From: Echinicola jeungdonensis
GTDB taxonomy: Bacteria; Bacteroidota; Bacteroidia; Cytophagales; Cyclobacteriaceae
Length of the DNA stretch: 64,000 nucleotides
Assembly: GCF_030409905.1 (NCBI RefSeq)
Contig: NZ_JAUFQT010000001.1
Location: 1,758,001 to 1,822,000 of the forward strand
Reading direction: 5' to 3'
Shown here: one piece after another, positions 17,955 through 26,336 of the stretch
Layout: every line of letters starts with the position of its first letter
Numbering within the stretch: the stretch's first letter is position 1
Notes under the pieces: model-generated
Told to the model about the DNA's origin: nothing
What the model saw: the letters and a program-made list of their open reading frames with translations, nothing else
The model's database searches: none
Made by a program: the position numbers and the translations under genes

Positions 17955-18379
17955 AGGTTTTTGGGGTTAATATTTGAATAATTGATTTTTATGAATGGGT
18001 AGATGTTCCAGGTCGGTGAACTGGCTATTTTTACATCCAACTTTGCTGAGGGTTCAGGGGCATTCAGGGAGGACCTGAATGCGATCCCTTCAGGTGGGGC
18101 CTGCCGCAATGGTATAAAGCTTAGGGAAATTGAAATTTTGTGCGGAGGCACAGCAGGCGCTAAGCTTAACAAGTAAACTTTGCGCACTTTAACGTCTACG
18201 CATGAATTCCCTGGTTCACAGCCTTTATGGCATTGAAGCCGGCCGTCCCCGGGTGGCGGTTTAATGGTGAGATATGTGGTGATTGTGCTCATGGGTTTAT
18301 TGTCGATGCTAAACTATGAGCGATATCAGGAAGGATTTTTTAAAATTGTTTCAAGAATTTTTAAATATGTTTAAAAAAG
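17955..18379 (-). promoter_or_regulatory. Leader/promoter region of the fructan operon with strong hairpin
   Basis: About 425 bp without a convincing gene, between the HTCS terminator and susC. A perfect 9-bp stem GCATTCAGG / CCTGAATGC with a 5-nt loop lies at 18060-18082. A separate inverted repeat AAGCTTAG (18117-18124) / CTAAGCTT (18160-18167) lies further upstream. The region should hold the HTCS binding site and susC promoter, which cannot be pinpointed. An open frame of 113 codons here has no recognisable features and is not called. Confidence 0.5.
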
Positions 18380-18416
18380 AAAAACCGCCCTTTTAATTGG
18401 TTAAAGGCGGTTTTTT
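18380..18416. terminator. Bidirectional terminator after the HTCS gene
   Basis: The stem ACCGCC / GGCGGT, with an inner TTTAA / TTAAA pairing and loop TTGG, is flanked by AAAAA on the left and TTTTTT on the right. It sits about 95 bp after the HTCS stop and separates the sensor from the operon it controls. Confidence 0.85.
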
Positions 18417-18511
18417 GGCATTATTTAGAAGCTATAAGAATTAGTGATCCTCAACTATTGTCCTAATGCTTAAAATCTGTATCAAATCCTTTATCAATGG
18501 GATTTCAAGGG

Positions 18512-21262
18512 TCAATTTTTATGATTTTCTCTAAATTCTGAAGGAGATACACCCAGTTGGTTTTTAAATACGGTGGAGAAATAAGTGGAGGAACTAAAGC
18601 CAATTAACCCGGCAATTTCGGCAATGGTTTTGTCTTCTTCCTTCAATAGAGCTTTGGCCTTTTTGATGCGGACTTTGTTGATATAATCATTGACGCTGTA
18701 GCCCAAAATGGCTTTTACTTTCCGGTAAAGTTGGCTTCTGCTGAGGCCCAGGGCCTGGCTCAGTTCATTGGCGCCAAATTTTGGATTGACAATATTTTCC
18801 TCAATCAGGGAAGTAAAAGTCTTGAGGAATTTCTTTTCCAGGGTGGAGGGGTCCGTGATTTCCGGGTCCACGGGTAATTCATGGAGAAAATGGGCCCTTA
18901 ATTTTTCCCGGTTGATCAGCAACATCCTGATCCGCTCCAACAATAATTGAAAGCTAAAAGGTTTGGTGATGTAATCGTCAATGCCCTGTCGGATGCCCTC
19001 CAAGCGGTCTTCTATGGAGGATTTGGCTGAAATGACGATTATTGGAATGTGGCTGGTCCTCAGGTCCGATTTTAATTCCCGGATGATCTCCATGCCATCA
19101 CCATCTTCCAACATCAGGTCACAAGTGATCAGGTCCGGGATATTTTCCTGGGCTAAAGCAAGCCCTGTGGTAATGCTTTCTGCCTTAAAAACCTGATAGT
19201 TGGCTGCCAGTTTTTGTTGGAAATAATTTCTCAGTTCGGGATCATCTTCGATGATCAAAATGCTGTTTTGGGAAGTTTCCGTTTTGCCTTTGTCCATTTC
19301 AAATAACAAAGGCTCCTCCTGGTAAAAAACTTCCTCTGTCAGGTTTTTGTGGATCACTTCCTTGACCATTTCATCTTCCGAAAAATGGGTTTTCCCTTTT
19401 TTAAGCCGGATCGCAAAGCAGGTTTTTTCTCCGGGGCTGCTTTCCACCTGGATTTGCCCATGATGCAGTTCGACCAATTCCTTGGAAAGGGCCAATCCTA
19501 AACCTGTGCCCATTTTTTGGGAAGCCCCTCGGCCCTGGTAAAAGCGGTCAAAAATATGCTCCACCTCTTCCGGGGACATGCCCGAGCCATTATCCTCAAC
19601 TTTGATCAGCACTTCATTTTGCAATTCATCCTCCTGGACATGGACCAATACCGTTCCTTTGGGCTCGGTATATTTAAAGGCATTGGAAAGCAAATTAAAC
19701 AGGACTTTATCCAGCATCCCGGGGTCAAACCAAAGTTGGATATTCCGCTTGTCGGCCAATAATTTGAAGGTCATTTTTCTCTTTTTGGCTAGCGGTTCAA
19801 AAGCCGACATGATGCCTTCCAGGAAAGGGATAAGTTCTTGTTCAGCCGCTTTTACGGGCATTTTGGCATGATCGATTTTACGGAAATCCATCAATTGGTT
19901 GACGAGCCTGAGCAACCTGCTGATGTTTTTCTTGATCATCAGGACTTCCTTTTTGGCCTTAGTATCGCCATTTTTATCGAGCAATTCTTCGATAGGGGCC
20001 TGAATAAGCGTTAATGGCGTCCTGAATTCATGGGAAATATTGGTGAAAAATGTAATCCTTTCCTGGTTAGCCCTATTGGCTTCTTCGGAAATGGCCAGGA
20101 TCTGGTCCTTTTGCTTGAGGATTTCTTCATTTCTTTGCTTAAGTCTCCGGTCTATTTTCCTACGGTCAACCAATAATTTCAACACAAAACCCAAAGACAA
20201 GACCATCAATACAAAAAGCAGGCTTAAGGTGTACAAGAGGTTCCTTTGGGTGGTGAAAATTTCCAGTTGTTCCTGGATCTTTTGCTCCATCCGGTCCATA
20301 TCCGATTCCATGGACCTAATTTCATGGGTGTAATTTTTCATCACGTCCACATTGGAGCTGTCAATGACGGTGGTTTTGAGGATATTTTCTTTTTGGAAGG
20401 AACGGTTATTCAGAATATCCATGGCCAGCTGAATGGCCTTGTCCCCTCCGGTAGGGTATAAAATGGTGGCATGGAGTAAGCCATCCGAAACATACTGAAT
20501 GCCTCCCCGGGGACCGGGCAAACCATCCACACCCATGATTTTTAGATTTGAGGAAGGGTAACTTTCAGCCTGCACTTTTTGGGCAGCAATGGCCAAGATA
20601 TCATTATGGGCAAAGACCATATCGTAGTCCTGGTCCTTTTCCAATAATTGGATAAAAGCAGCCTTCCCATCCCTTTTAACTCCCCAATCTCCCTCCACGG
20701 GGCTAACCTGGATGTCCGGAAATTGCTGGATGGTTTGTTTAAATCCCTGATGCCTTTCTATAAATGGCGTGGAACCGCTTAACCCCTTGATTTCAATGAT
20801 ATGGCCTTTTCCATTAACGTAGCGGACAATGTACTGGGCGGCCATTTGCCCGATCTGGTAATTGTCGGCTCCCACAAAGGCCGTATAAAGATTAGAGTTG
20901 GTTTTTCGGTCCAACAAAATCACCGGAATGCCACTTTCAAACACCTCTTCCACCACAGGAGTAATGGGTTCCGCCTCATTGGGGGAAACGATCAACAGGT
21001 CCAGCCCGGATTTTACCAGTTCCCTGATCTGCTGGATTTGCAGGTCATTATTGCCCGAGGCATCCCTGAATTTGAAATGCACATTTTCATGAAAGGAAAG
21101 CTCCCTGCGCATTTCCTGGTCCATGGCTTTTCTCCAATCATCATATGTGGTGCATTGGGAAAAGCCGATTACCAATTCCTTTTCCGGGGATTCATTTTGG
21201 CAGGAACTAACAAGCCAGGAAAAAGTCAAAAGCAGCAAAAAAGGCCAAGGGGTAAATTTCAT
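18512..21262 (-). CDS. Hybrid two-component system regulator with sugar-binding periplasmic domain
   Basis: A 916-residue HTCS, in order: signal with lipobox-like VSSC near residue 21; type I periplasmic-binding-protein domain (residues 30-310: LVIGFSQCTTYDDWRKAMDQ, DLLIVSPNEAEPI, IPVILLDRKT, MVFAHNDILAIAA, IMGVDGLPG); transmembrane helix near 350; histidine kinase (phospho-His in FFTNISHEFRTPLT; N box NLLSNAFKYT; G1 VEDNGSGM; G2 GTGLGLALSKEL); receiver (SILIIEDDPELR, phospho-Asp in LITCDLMLEDGDG); AraC-type DNA-binding domain to the C-terminus. The same layout occurs in the B. thetaiotaomicron fructan sensor that binds fructose directly, so fructose sensing is inferred. Confidence 0.92.
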   Translation of the reverse strand: MKFTPWPFLLLLTFSWLVSSCQNESPEKELVIGFSQCTTYDDWRKAMDQEMRRELSFHENVHFKFRDASGNNDLQIQQIRELVKSGLDLLIVSPNEAEPITPVVEEVFESGIPVILLDRKTNSNLYTAFVGADNYQIGQMAAQYIVRYVNGKGHIIEIKGLSGSTPFIERHQGFKQTIQQFPDIQVSPVEGDWGVKRDGKAAFIQLLEKDQDYDMVFAHNDILAIAAQKVQAESYPSSNLKIMGVDGLPGPRGGIQYVSDGLLHATILYPTGGDKAIQLAMDILNNRSFQKENILKTTVIDSSNVDVMKNYTHEIRSMESDMDRMEQKIQEQLEIFTTQRNLLYTLSLLFVLMVLSLGFVLKLLVDRRKIDRRLKQRNEEILKQKDQILAISEEANRANQERITFFTNISHEFRTPLTLIQAPIEELLDKNGDTKAKKEVLMIKKNISRLLRLVNQLMDFRKIDHAKMPVKAAEQELIPFLEGIMSAFEPLAKKRKMTFKLLADKRNIQLWFDPGMLDKVLFNLLSNAFKYTEPKGTVLVHVQEDELQNEVLIKVEDNGSGMSPEEVEHIFDRFYQGRGASQKMGTGLGLALSKELVELHHGQIQVESSPGEKTCFAIRLKKGKTHFSEDEMVKEVIHKNLTEEVFYQEEPLLFEMDKGKTETSQNSILIIEDDPELRNYFQQKLAANYQVFKAESITTGLALAQENIPDLITCDLMLEDGDGMEIIRELKSDLRTSHIPIIVISAKSSIEDRLEGIRQGIDDYITKPFSFQLLLERIRMLLINREKLRAHFLHELPVDPEITDPSTLEKKFLKTFTSLIEENIVNPKFGANELSQALGLSRSQLYRKVKAILGYSVNDYINKVRIKKAKALLKEEDKTIAEIAGLIGFSSSTYFSTVFKNQLGVSPSEFRENHKN

Positions 21263-21504
21263 AGTTTTAGGGTTTGATAGGGCAAAAAGGGTAGTTATTC
21301 CAAACCATGCTTATGGAAAACATTTGGGATGGAATTTACATCCTTTTGGGTATCCTACAAACCTAGGGAAATTTTGGGGTTTGGTTTAATTTTCTCAATA
21401 ATCGCTTACTTATACCTAAATTTTGAAATGTAATTTCTTAGGAAAAATCTTTTGGGCGGCCCTTGAAGCATCTGTTTTTTGGACGATTGAGTAGGGCGTT
21501 AAAA
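21263..21504. other. Upstream region of HTCS gene
   Basis: About 240 bp between the HTCS start and the IS21 target duplication. It should contain the HTCS promoter. No other structure was recognised. Confidence 0.4.
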
Positions 21505-21748
21505 AAATGAATGGATAATCCGGAGTAAACTGACCCCTCCGAATTAGGCAATTATTCAGGTACCAAAGTGGCTTTAAGGGCCAGAATCGCCTGTCATTCC
21601 GGCGGATGTTGACCCCCTGAAGAAAAAATTGAGCTAAATCCGGAGCAAGCTGACCCCTTTGAGGCTTAAATTCCGGAGCAAGTTGACCCCTCTATGGAAT
21701 GGTTTTGGTTTTTTAGCGGACATTTTCGAAACCGCTAAGTATAATCCG

Positions 21749-23326
21749 ATGGCAGGTAAACCAAAACCGATGAGTCAGATCAAGCAGATGATTATTTTAC
21801 GGCAGCAGGGCAAGGGCATCAAAACCATAGCCCGCATGCTGGAGATGAGCAAAAACACAGTCAAGAGCTATCTTTTTAAGCTGGACAAGCTGTTGGAAAA
21901 CAATAAGAAAACAGGGCTTACGACGGAGAAGCTCCTGTCCATGGAGGTACCTGAGATTGAGAAACAGTTCCTTTCAGGGGACCCTTCTTACAAAGATCCC
22001 CGGTACGAACACTTTATCTCCAACCTTGCTTATTATCAAAAAGAGCTCCAGCGCAAAGGGGTGACCAAAACTCTTTTATGGGAAGAGTACAGGCAGTCCT
22101 ATCCCGATGGATACGGCCGTAGCCAGTTTTGCCACCACCTCAACCAACAGGATCTTGCCCGGGCAAAGCCATCCATGGTACTTGAGCATAAGCCTGCAGA
22201 GAAGCTGTATATAGACTTTGCAGGCAAGCCCATCGCCTACATAGACAGGGAAACCGGAGAAGAGGTCCGGTGCCAGCTGTTTGTGGCCTGCCTTCCCTAT
22301 TCGGATTATGCCTTTGCCATGGCCGTGGCCTCCCAGACCATCCCGGACTTCCTATATGCCCTAAGCCGTTGTATGGAGCAGTTGGGGGGTGTGCCACAGC
22401 TGTTGGTCCCCGATAACCTGAAAGCCGCAGTGAACAAAGCCGACAAGTATGAGCCAAGTATCAACCAGGCCCTTGAGGATTTTGCCAACCACTACGGCAC
22501 GGCTGTAGTGCCTGCCAGGGCGAGGAAGCCGCAGGACAAGGCATTGGTAGAGAACCAGGTAAAGGTCCTTTACTCCCGGGTATATGCCAGGCTCAGGAAT
22601 ATGCAGTTCTTCGATATACACAGTTTAAACAGGGCCATTGGCCAAAAGGTAAAAGCCCATAACCAGACCCGGATGCAGCAAAAGCCCTACTGCAGGGAAG
22701 AGAAGTTTCTCGCCGATGAGAAGGGCCTGTTGGGGAAACTCCCCGGGGAACGCTTCGAGCTGAGACACTATGCCCGGCTGACCGTTGCCAAAAACAACCA
22801 CATCTATCTGGCCCGGGACAACCACTATTTCAGTGTCCCCTATACACTGATAGGCCAAAGGGTAAAGGTGATCTATACACGGAGTATGCTCTATGTGTTC
22901 CATAAAGGGGAACGGGTGGCCATACACAGCAGAGGCTTCAATCAAGGGAGTTATTCCACGCTCAAAGAACACCTGTGTTCCCAGCACCAGCATTATAGGG
23001 ACAGAAGTCCTGAATATTACCGCAGCAAAGCCGCCCAACACTCAAAGGTCTTGTCCAGGTACATCTCCCTGCTGTTTAAACAGGGCAAGATCCCCGAACA
23101 GCTTTACAGGACCTGTGACGGGCTGCTCGCCCTGGGCAGGAAGGTGGATAAGGAGCGACTGGAGAAAGCCTGCAATACAGCCATGGAGTACAAAGTATAC
23201 TCCTATACCTTTATCAAGAACATGCTGGAAAACAATATGACAGAAGCTACAGCGGAGCCGTCTGCCAGGGAACTTCCTGAACACGGGAATGTCAGGGGAA
23301 AAACATATTATGACCAATATCAATAA
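21749..23326 (+). CDS. istA: IS21 family transposase IstA
   Basis: Start placed at ATG 21749 (MAGKPKPMSQIKQM), because the longer open frame to 21659 runs through the terminal transposase-binding repeats. About 525 residues. The N-terminal helix-turn-helix is GIKTIARMLEMSKNTVKSYL. The DDE integrase core has aspartate in LYIDFAGKPIAY, aspartate in QLLVPDNLKAAV and glutamate in KALVENQVKVLYSRV. A C-terminal Mu-like beta-barrel (HYFSVPYTLIGQRVKVIYT) follows. It catalyses strand transfer together with the ATPase IstB, whose gene starts 18 bp downstream. Confidence 0.95.
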   Translation: MAGKPKPMSQIKQMIILRQQGKGIKTIARMLEMSKNTVKSYLFKLDKLLENNKKTGLTTEKLLSMEVPEIEKQFLSGDPSYKDPRYEHFISNLAYYQKELQRKGVTKTLLWEEYRQSYPDGYGRSQFCHHLNQQDLARAKPSMVLEHKPAEKLYIDFAGKPIAYIDRETGEEVRCQLFVACLPYSDYAFAMAVASQTIPDFLYALSRCMEQLGGVPQLLVPDNLKAAVNKADKYEPSINQALEDFANHYGTAVVPARARKPQDKALVENQVKVLYSRVYARLRNMQFFDIHSLNRAIGQKVKAHNQTRMQQKPYCREEKFLADEKGLLGKLPGERFELRHYARLTVAKNNHIYLARDNHYFSVPYTLIGQRVKVIYTRSMLYVFHKGERVAIHSRGFNQGSYSTLKEHLCSQHQHYRDRSPEYYRSKAAQHSKVLSRYISLLFKQGKIPEQLYRTCDGLLALGRKVDKERLEKACNTAMEYKVYSYTFIKNMLENNMTEATAEPSARELPEHGNVRGKTYYDQYQ

Positions 23327-23344
23327 CTTAAACTTTAAACAACT

Positions 23345-24067
23345 ATGCCCAATCCGATCGAAACACAACTTATCAAACTCAGGCTCCACGGCATGCACCA
23401 AACATGGACAACGCTACAGGAGACCCGTAAAAACCAAAGCCTCTCCCTTGCCGAAGGACTTGAGCTTATGTTACAGGCAGAAGAACAGGAAAGAGACAAC
23501 AGGAGGTTTAAAAGACTGGAATCCAACGCAGGGTTCCGTTACAAAGCTTCACTGGAAGAACTCTCCCTGGACAAAACCAGGGGCCTGGATGATATGCTCC
23601 TGGCAACCCTGGCAACCGGGGAATATATAACCAATAGGGATGCTGTACTTGTCACGGGGGCTACCGGCTGTGGAAAAAGTTACCTGGCCTCGGCCCTTGG
23701 CCACCAGGCCTGTGTGCATGGGAAAAAGGTCGCTTACTTCAACACCCAAAAGCTCATGATCAAAATCAAGATGGTCAGACTGGACGGCACTGCCATCAGG
23801 TTCTTTGATAAACTGGCAAAAACGGACCTGCTCATCCTCGATGACTTCGGCCTGACAAACCTGGATAAACAGCAACAGATCGATCTTATGGAGCTTATCG
23901 AAGACAGGCACGGTAAAAAATCCACTATTATTGCAAGTCAGCTCCCTGTCTCAAGCTGGTACGATGTCATAGGTGAGCCGACCATCGCAGATGCCATTCT
24001 TGACCGGTTGGTACACGTCTCCTACAGAATCGAGCTGAAAGGGGAAAGTCTCAGAAAAAAAATGTAA
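23345..24067 (+). CDS. istB: IS21 family helper ATPase IstB
   Basis: A 240-residue AAA+ ATPase of the DnaC/IstB type. Walker A is TGATGCGKSYLA near residue 105 and Walker B is DLLILDDFGLTN near 165. A sensor-like segment is KSTIIASQLPVSSWYDVIGEPTIADAILDRLVH. It selects the target DNA and stimulates IstA. Its length is normal for the family. Confidence 0.95.
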   Translation: MPNPIETQLIKLRLHGMHQTWTTLQETRKNQSLSLAEGLELMLQAEEQERDNRRFKRLESNAGFRYKASLEELSLDKTRGLDDMLLATLATGEYITNRDAVLVTGATGCGKSYLASALGHQACVHGKKVAYFNTQKLMIKIKMVRLDGTAIRFFDKLAKTDLLILDDFGLTNLDKQQQIDLMELIEDRHGKKSTIIASQLPVSSWYDVIGEPTIADAILDRLVHVSYRIELKGESLRKKM

Positions 24068-24158
24068 AATTGTCAGGCCATCTGATTATTAAACCAAACC
24101 TCTCCTAAAGAGGGGTCAATATGCCCGGAACAGGGGTCAATATCATCCGGAATATCCA

Positions 24159-24409
24159 AAATGAATTAGCTCGCGAAGTGGACGAGCGAGATCCATTCAT
24201 TTTTAGCCCGGAGCAATTGGCCAAAAATCAAATTGGGTAAAACGAAATTGTAATCGAAAGTGAAAACTGCCCAATTTGAAAGATGCTTCACAGGCCTTGC
24301 CCCGAAAGCTTTCGGGGTTGGGCACTTTTTCATCAAGGAAAAAGTGTCAAGCCTTAAAAATTAAGTAGAAGCCTTGATTTTAGGTAATGTGTGAACTTTA
24401 TGGGAAGTA
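24159..24409. other. Hairpin-rich intergenic region right of the IS21 element
   Basis: No gene. It has three palindromic structures. First, arms AATGAAT..CTCGC (from 24161) and GCGAG..ATTCATT (to about 24202) form an imperfect terminator-like hairpin followed by TTTT, in whose left arm IS21 inserted. Second, CAAATTGGG (24229-24237) pairs with CCCAATTTG (24270-24278). Third, a perfect 18-bp palindrome CCCCGAAAGCTTTCGGGG lies at 24300-24317, followed by CACTTTTT / AAAAAGTG. Confidence 0.6.
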
Positions 24410-24649
24410 TTATTCAAGATCATAATCGTCTTGTAAACCAAGCCAAAACTTGGGACTTGTGCCAAAAAATTTAGCAAAACGCAGGGCAGTGTCAGCAGTG
24501 ATCCGTCGGTTACCTTTAATGATTTCACTGATCCTGGTTTGTGGCAGGAAAGTTTCTTTTGCCAAACGGTAAGCAGAAATACCAAGAGGTATTAAGAATT
24601 CCTCTTTTAGAATTTCACCGGGGTGTATGTTATTTAATCGTTCCATCAT
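24410..24649 (-). CDS. higA: HigA-type antitoxin, no toxin partner seen
   Basis: A 79-residue Xre/Cro-like helix-turn-helix protein of the HigA (VapI) family, with IHPGEILKEEFLIPLGISAYRLA, the turn RISEIIKGNRRITADTALRFAKFFG and the typical end TSPKFWLGLQDDYDLE. HigA normally follows higB and represses it. Only 65 bp separate it from the upstream unknown gene, leaving no room for a HigB of about 90 residues, so it is an orphan here. Such genes are common in integron cassettes, but no attC-like site was found after it. Confidence 0.85.
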   Translation of the reverse strand: MMERLNNIHPGEILKEEFLIPLGISAYRLAKETFLPQTRISEIIKGNRRITADTALRFAKFFGTSPKFWLGLQDDYDLE

Positions 24650-24714
24650 TTTCTCTTAAATGGTAATCTAGGATACTCACACCAATATACTATGGTAATT
24701 TGAAGGATCACCTT

Positions 24715-25281
24715 TTAATTAAGAACAGTAAGTATTTTTCTCTTAAGTTCCTGTTGCAAGGCTTTTCGGAAGGCTTTTTCTAGGCTGTTCTCAAGAAGTT
24801 GGTTGTATGTACCCAAAGAGCATAAACCCAAAACTTCAAAATCTCCATTAATGGAGATGTTTCCCGAACCTTTGAACAAAATCAGTTTTCCTTTATAAAG
24901 AATGTGGGTCAGTGGCAGATCGATTTCATATTGATTGGAGACCTTACTTTTCTGATACATAAAAGCCCAGATTTTGGAGGACTTGTTAGTCTCTTCTGTT
25001 AATATGGGAATCACATTCTTATTTAAAGTGTCTTGTTTTGAGAAATTGGTTACAATAGGAATTTCATCCAAACTTTCTAATGTTACGTAGTCCCCCATGC
25101 TTTCAAAAAGGAGTTTAGCATCTACCGAATCTAACTCTTCAATAGTTCCTTCCATGACCAACTGGGTTAATGGAAGGGTAACTATTGTTTCCTGCTTAAA
25201 CTTAGTCTGATAGAACCCAAATGGGCTAAAAAGAAAAAGCAATAGAATAGAAATTGCGGAAAGGAGGAGTTTCTTTTTCAT
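24715..25281 (-). CDS. Unknown exported protein (cassette-array gene)
   Basis: A 188-residue protein starting MKKKLLLSAISILLLFLF, with one N-terminal hydrophobic segment that is either a signal peptide or an anchor. The rest is soluble and contains LTQLVMEGTIEELDSVDA and DLPLTHILYKGKLILFKGSGNISINGDF, two related-looking strands. It is not recognised as any family. The start was set at 25281 because a longer frame would run through the attC-like site at 25287-25423. Lying just 5 nt after that site, it has the position of a cassette gene. Its own downstream attC-like site was not found. Confidence 0.65.
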   Translation of the reverse strand: MKKKLLLSAISILLLFLFSPFGFYQTKFKQETIVTLPLTQLVMEGTIEELDSVDAKLLFESMGDYVTLESLDEIPIVTNFSKQDTLNKNVIPILTEETNKSSKIWAFMYQKSKVSNQYEIDLPLTHILYKGKLILFKGSGNISINGDFEVLGLCSLGTYNQLLENSLEKAFRKALQQELKRKILTVLN

Positions 25282-25286
25282 GGGGT

Positions 25287-25423
25287 GGGTTTTAACGGCA
25301 CGAATATGCGTAGTGCTGGTTTTCAAAGCACTTTCCTGTCTGTTTAGCACAAAGTTTTTTTAAAAGCACAAACCTCCAGTTTACTACTTCACCCGCTATT
25401 GCCACATACACGCTGTTATGCCC
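25287..25423 (-). repeat. attC-like recombination site A
   Basis: About 137 bp, after the stop codon of the nuclease gene (minus strand). It begins with GGGCATAAC and ends with GTTAAAACCC. Inner arms are only moderately complementary. The opening box AAACTGGGCATAAC is nearly the reverse complement (12 of 14) of the closing box GTTGTGCCCAATTT of site B. This is what excision and insertion of the nuclease gene as one cassette would produce. The conserved AAC / GTT triplets are present. Flanking bases differ from the consensus of proteobacterial attC sites. Confidence 0.65.
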
Positions 25424-25435
25424 AGTTTATATTTT

Positions 25436-26197
25436 TTAAGGTCTTATTAAAACTTTTACGTTAAATTCAGCCGTTTCTCTATTCAGGTCATTTTCAAGAC
25501 CTCTTGGATTTCCAATAATTCCCTCTGGGTCATATACAAAGCATATCAATGTTTCCGTGCCAGGGTGGGACCTGTATCTTTCAATATCCTCTATTAGTTG
25601 AGTTCCGACTTCTTTTGCACCTATGCCAGTTCTTGTTTTCTTGACCTCAATCACAAGGTTAAAGTCCTTCAATAAAAAATCCATCCTTGATGACTTTCCC
25701 GCGTAACTTGGTGTCCATTCTTCAGGTCTAATGTCGTCAAAATGTAAATGAAGTAATGAGTGTAATAAATCCTGCACATCATATTCGTCTTTGACATCAA
25801 GGGTATTTCGGCCATCATACCTATTCCGCATCTGGCGTACAACAAGATGAAACTTCTCAAAAATACTCAGCAGTGGTCTTATGGGGTCGGGTTGATTTTC
25901 AATTGCAACCACCTCAAAGGAGCCTAATTCCACATCTTCTTTTAAAGATTCTAAGATTCCCATCCCAGCTTCAACAGAACCTCTATATCCTTTTTTTACC
26001 TGCTCCTTAAATGAAATCAAGTATGTATTATCAGATGGAAGGTTCGATTGAAGGTAATTCATAACCTGACTTTGCCAAGCTCTAAATGCCTTGGAGTCCA
26101 AAGTCGGCAACCCAATTACGTTTGGAGGATTTGCTCTATGAGTTGATAAAACCTGAGTTCCTTTATTAATTAATTGTTGTATTCTTTCAGTGGTCAT
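25436..26197 (-). CDS. DpnII/MboI-like PD-(D/E)XK restriction endonuclease domain protein
   Basis: A 253-residue protein. The C-terminal half has the REase_DpnII-MboI type segment: DEYDVQDLLHSLLHLHFDDI, EWTPSYAGKSSRMDFLLKD (catalytic aspartate near residue 172), LVIEVKKTR (ExK near 183), then QLIEDIERYRSHP and LICFVYDPEGIIGNPRGLENDL. The N-terminal half is helical and unrecognised. No methyltransferase is nearby, so it is unlikely to be a classic restriction system. A stand-alone defence nuclease is inferred. It starts 6 nt after the closing box of site B and is followed by site A, so it fills one cassette. Confidence 0.82.
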   Translation of the reverse strand: MTTERIQQLINKGTQVLSTHRANPPNVIGLPTLDSKAFRAWQSQVMNYLQSNLPSDNTYLISFKEQVKKGYRGSVEAGMGILESLKEDVELGSFEVVAIENQPDPIRPLLSIFEKFHLVVRQMRNRYDGRNTLDVKDEYDVQDLLHSLLHLHFDDIRPEEWTPSYAGKSSRMDFLLKDFNLVIEVKKTRTGIGAKEVGTQLIEDIERYRSHPGTETLICFVYDPEGIIGNPRGLENDLNRETAEFNVKVLIRP

Positions 26198-26202
26198 ATT
26201 TT

Positions 26203-26336
26203 AAATTGGGCACAACGGTCTTGTATAACAATCAGTTGCGGATTGTTTAGAAACTAAGATATCTAAAATTACCGACTTTTATGCTTGCGCGGTTGTGTCC
26301 GCAGGACACAAAGCCGCAATTGTTGTTATACGGTGT
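26203..26336 (-). repeat. attC-like recombination site B (interrupted by group II intron)
   Basis: Read on the minus strand the site opens with TGCCGCTA (27663-27672), is split by the intron, and resumes with ACACCGTATAAC at 26336. Removing the intron gives about 140 bp. Inner arms GTATAACAACAATTGCGG and CCGCAACTGATTGTTATAC are clearly complementary, giving a long imperfect hairpin. The opening box TGCCGCTAAC is the exact reverse complement of the closing box GTTAGCGGCA of site C, while its own closing box is GTTGTGCCC. This pairing across sites is the hallmark of integron cassettes. Confidence 0.75.

Larger units (their letters stand above)
21512..24158 (+). mobile_element. IS21-family insertion sequence, apparently intact
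   Basis: A 2.65-kb element with istA and istB. Its imperfect terminal inverted repeats begin TGGATA and contain TCCGGA followed about 8 nt later by TGACCCCT. As in other IS21 members the end motif recurs inside. On the left it is at 21519-21538, 21597-21616 (weaker), 21639-21658 and 21672-21691. On the right it is at 24111-24129 and 24132-24151 in inverted orientation. These are probably transposase-binding sites. Both genes are full length and the target duplication is perfect, so it may be active. Confidence 0.92.
21505..24165. repeat. 7-bp target-site duplication flanking the IS21 element
   Basis: AAATGAA occurs at 21505-21511 and again at 24159-24165, immediately outside the terminal repeats. 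An ambiguous extra A would make it 8 bp. This length is usual for IS21-family insertion and indicates a single clean transposition. Confidence 0.85.

Noticed and set aside
17951..18292. 113-codon open frame on the minus strand before susC
   Set aside because: No signal peptide, domain or sensible composition, and it covers two strong inverted repeats. More likely non-coding leader.
24229..24278. Possible remnant attC half-site (AAATTGGGTAAAAC) left of the HigA gene
   Set aside because: It resembles the closing box of site B, but the pairing partner is only a short CCCAATTTG repeat and no cassette gene follows. Not enough to call.
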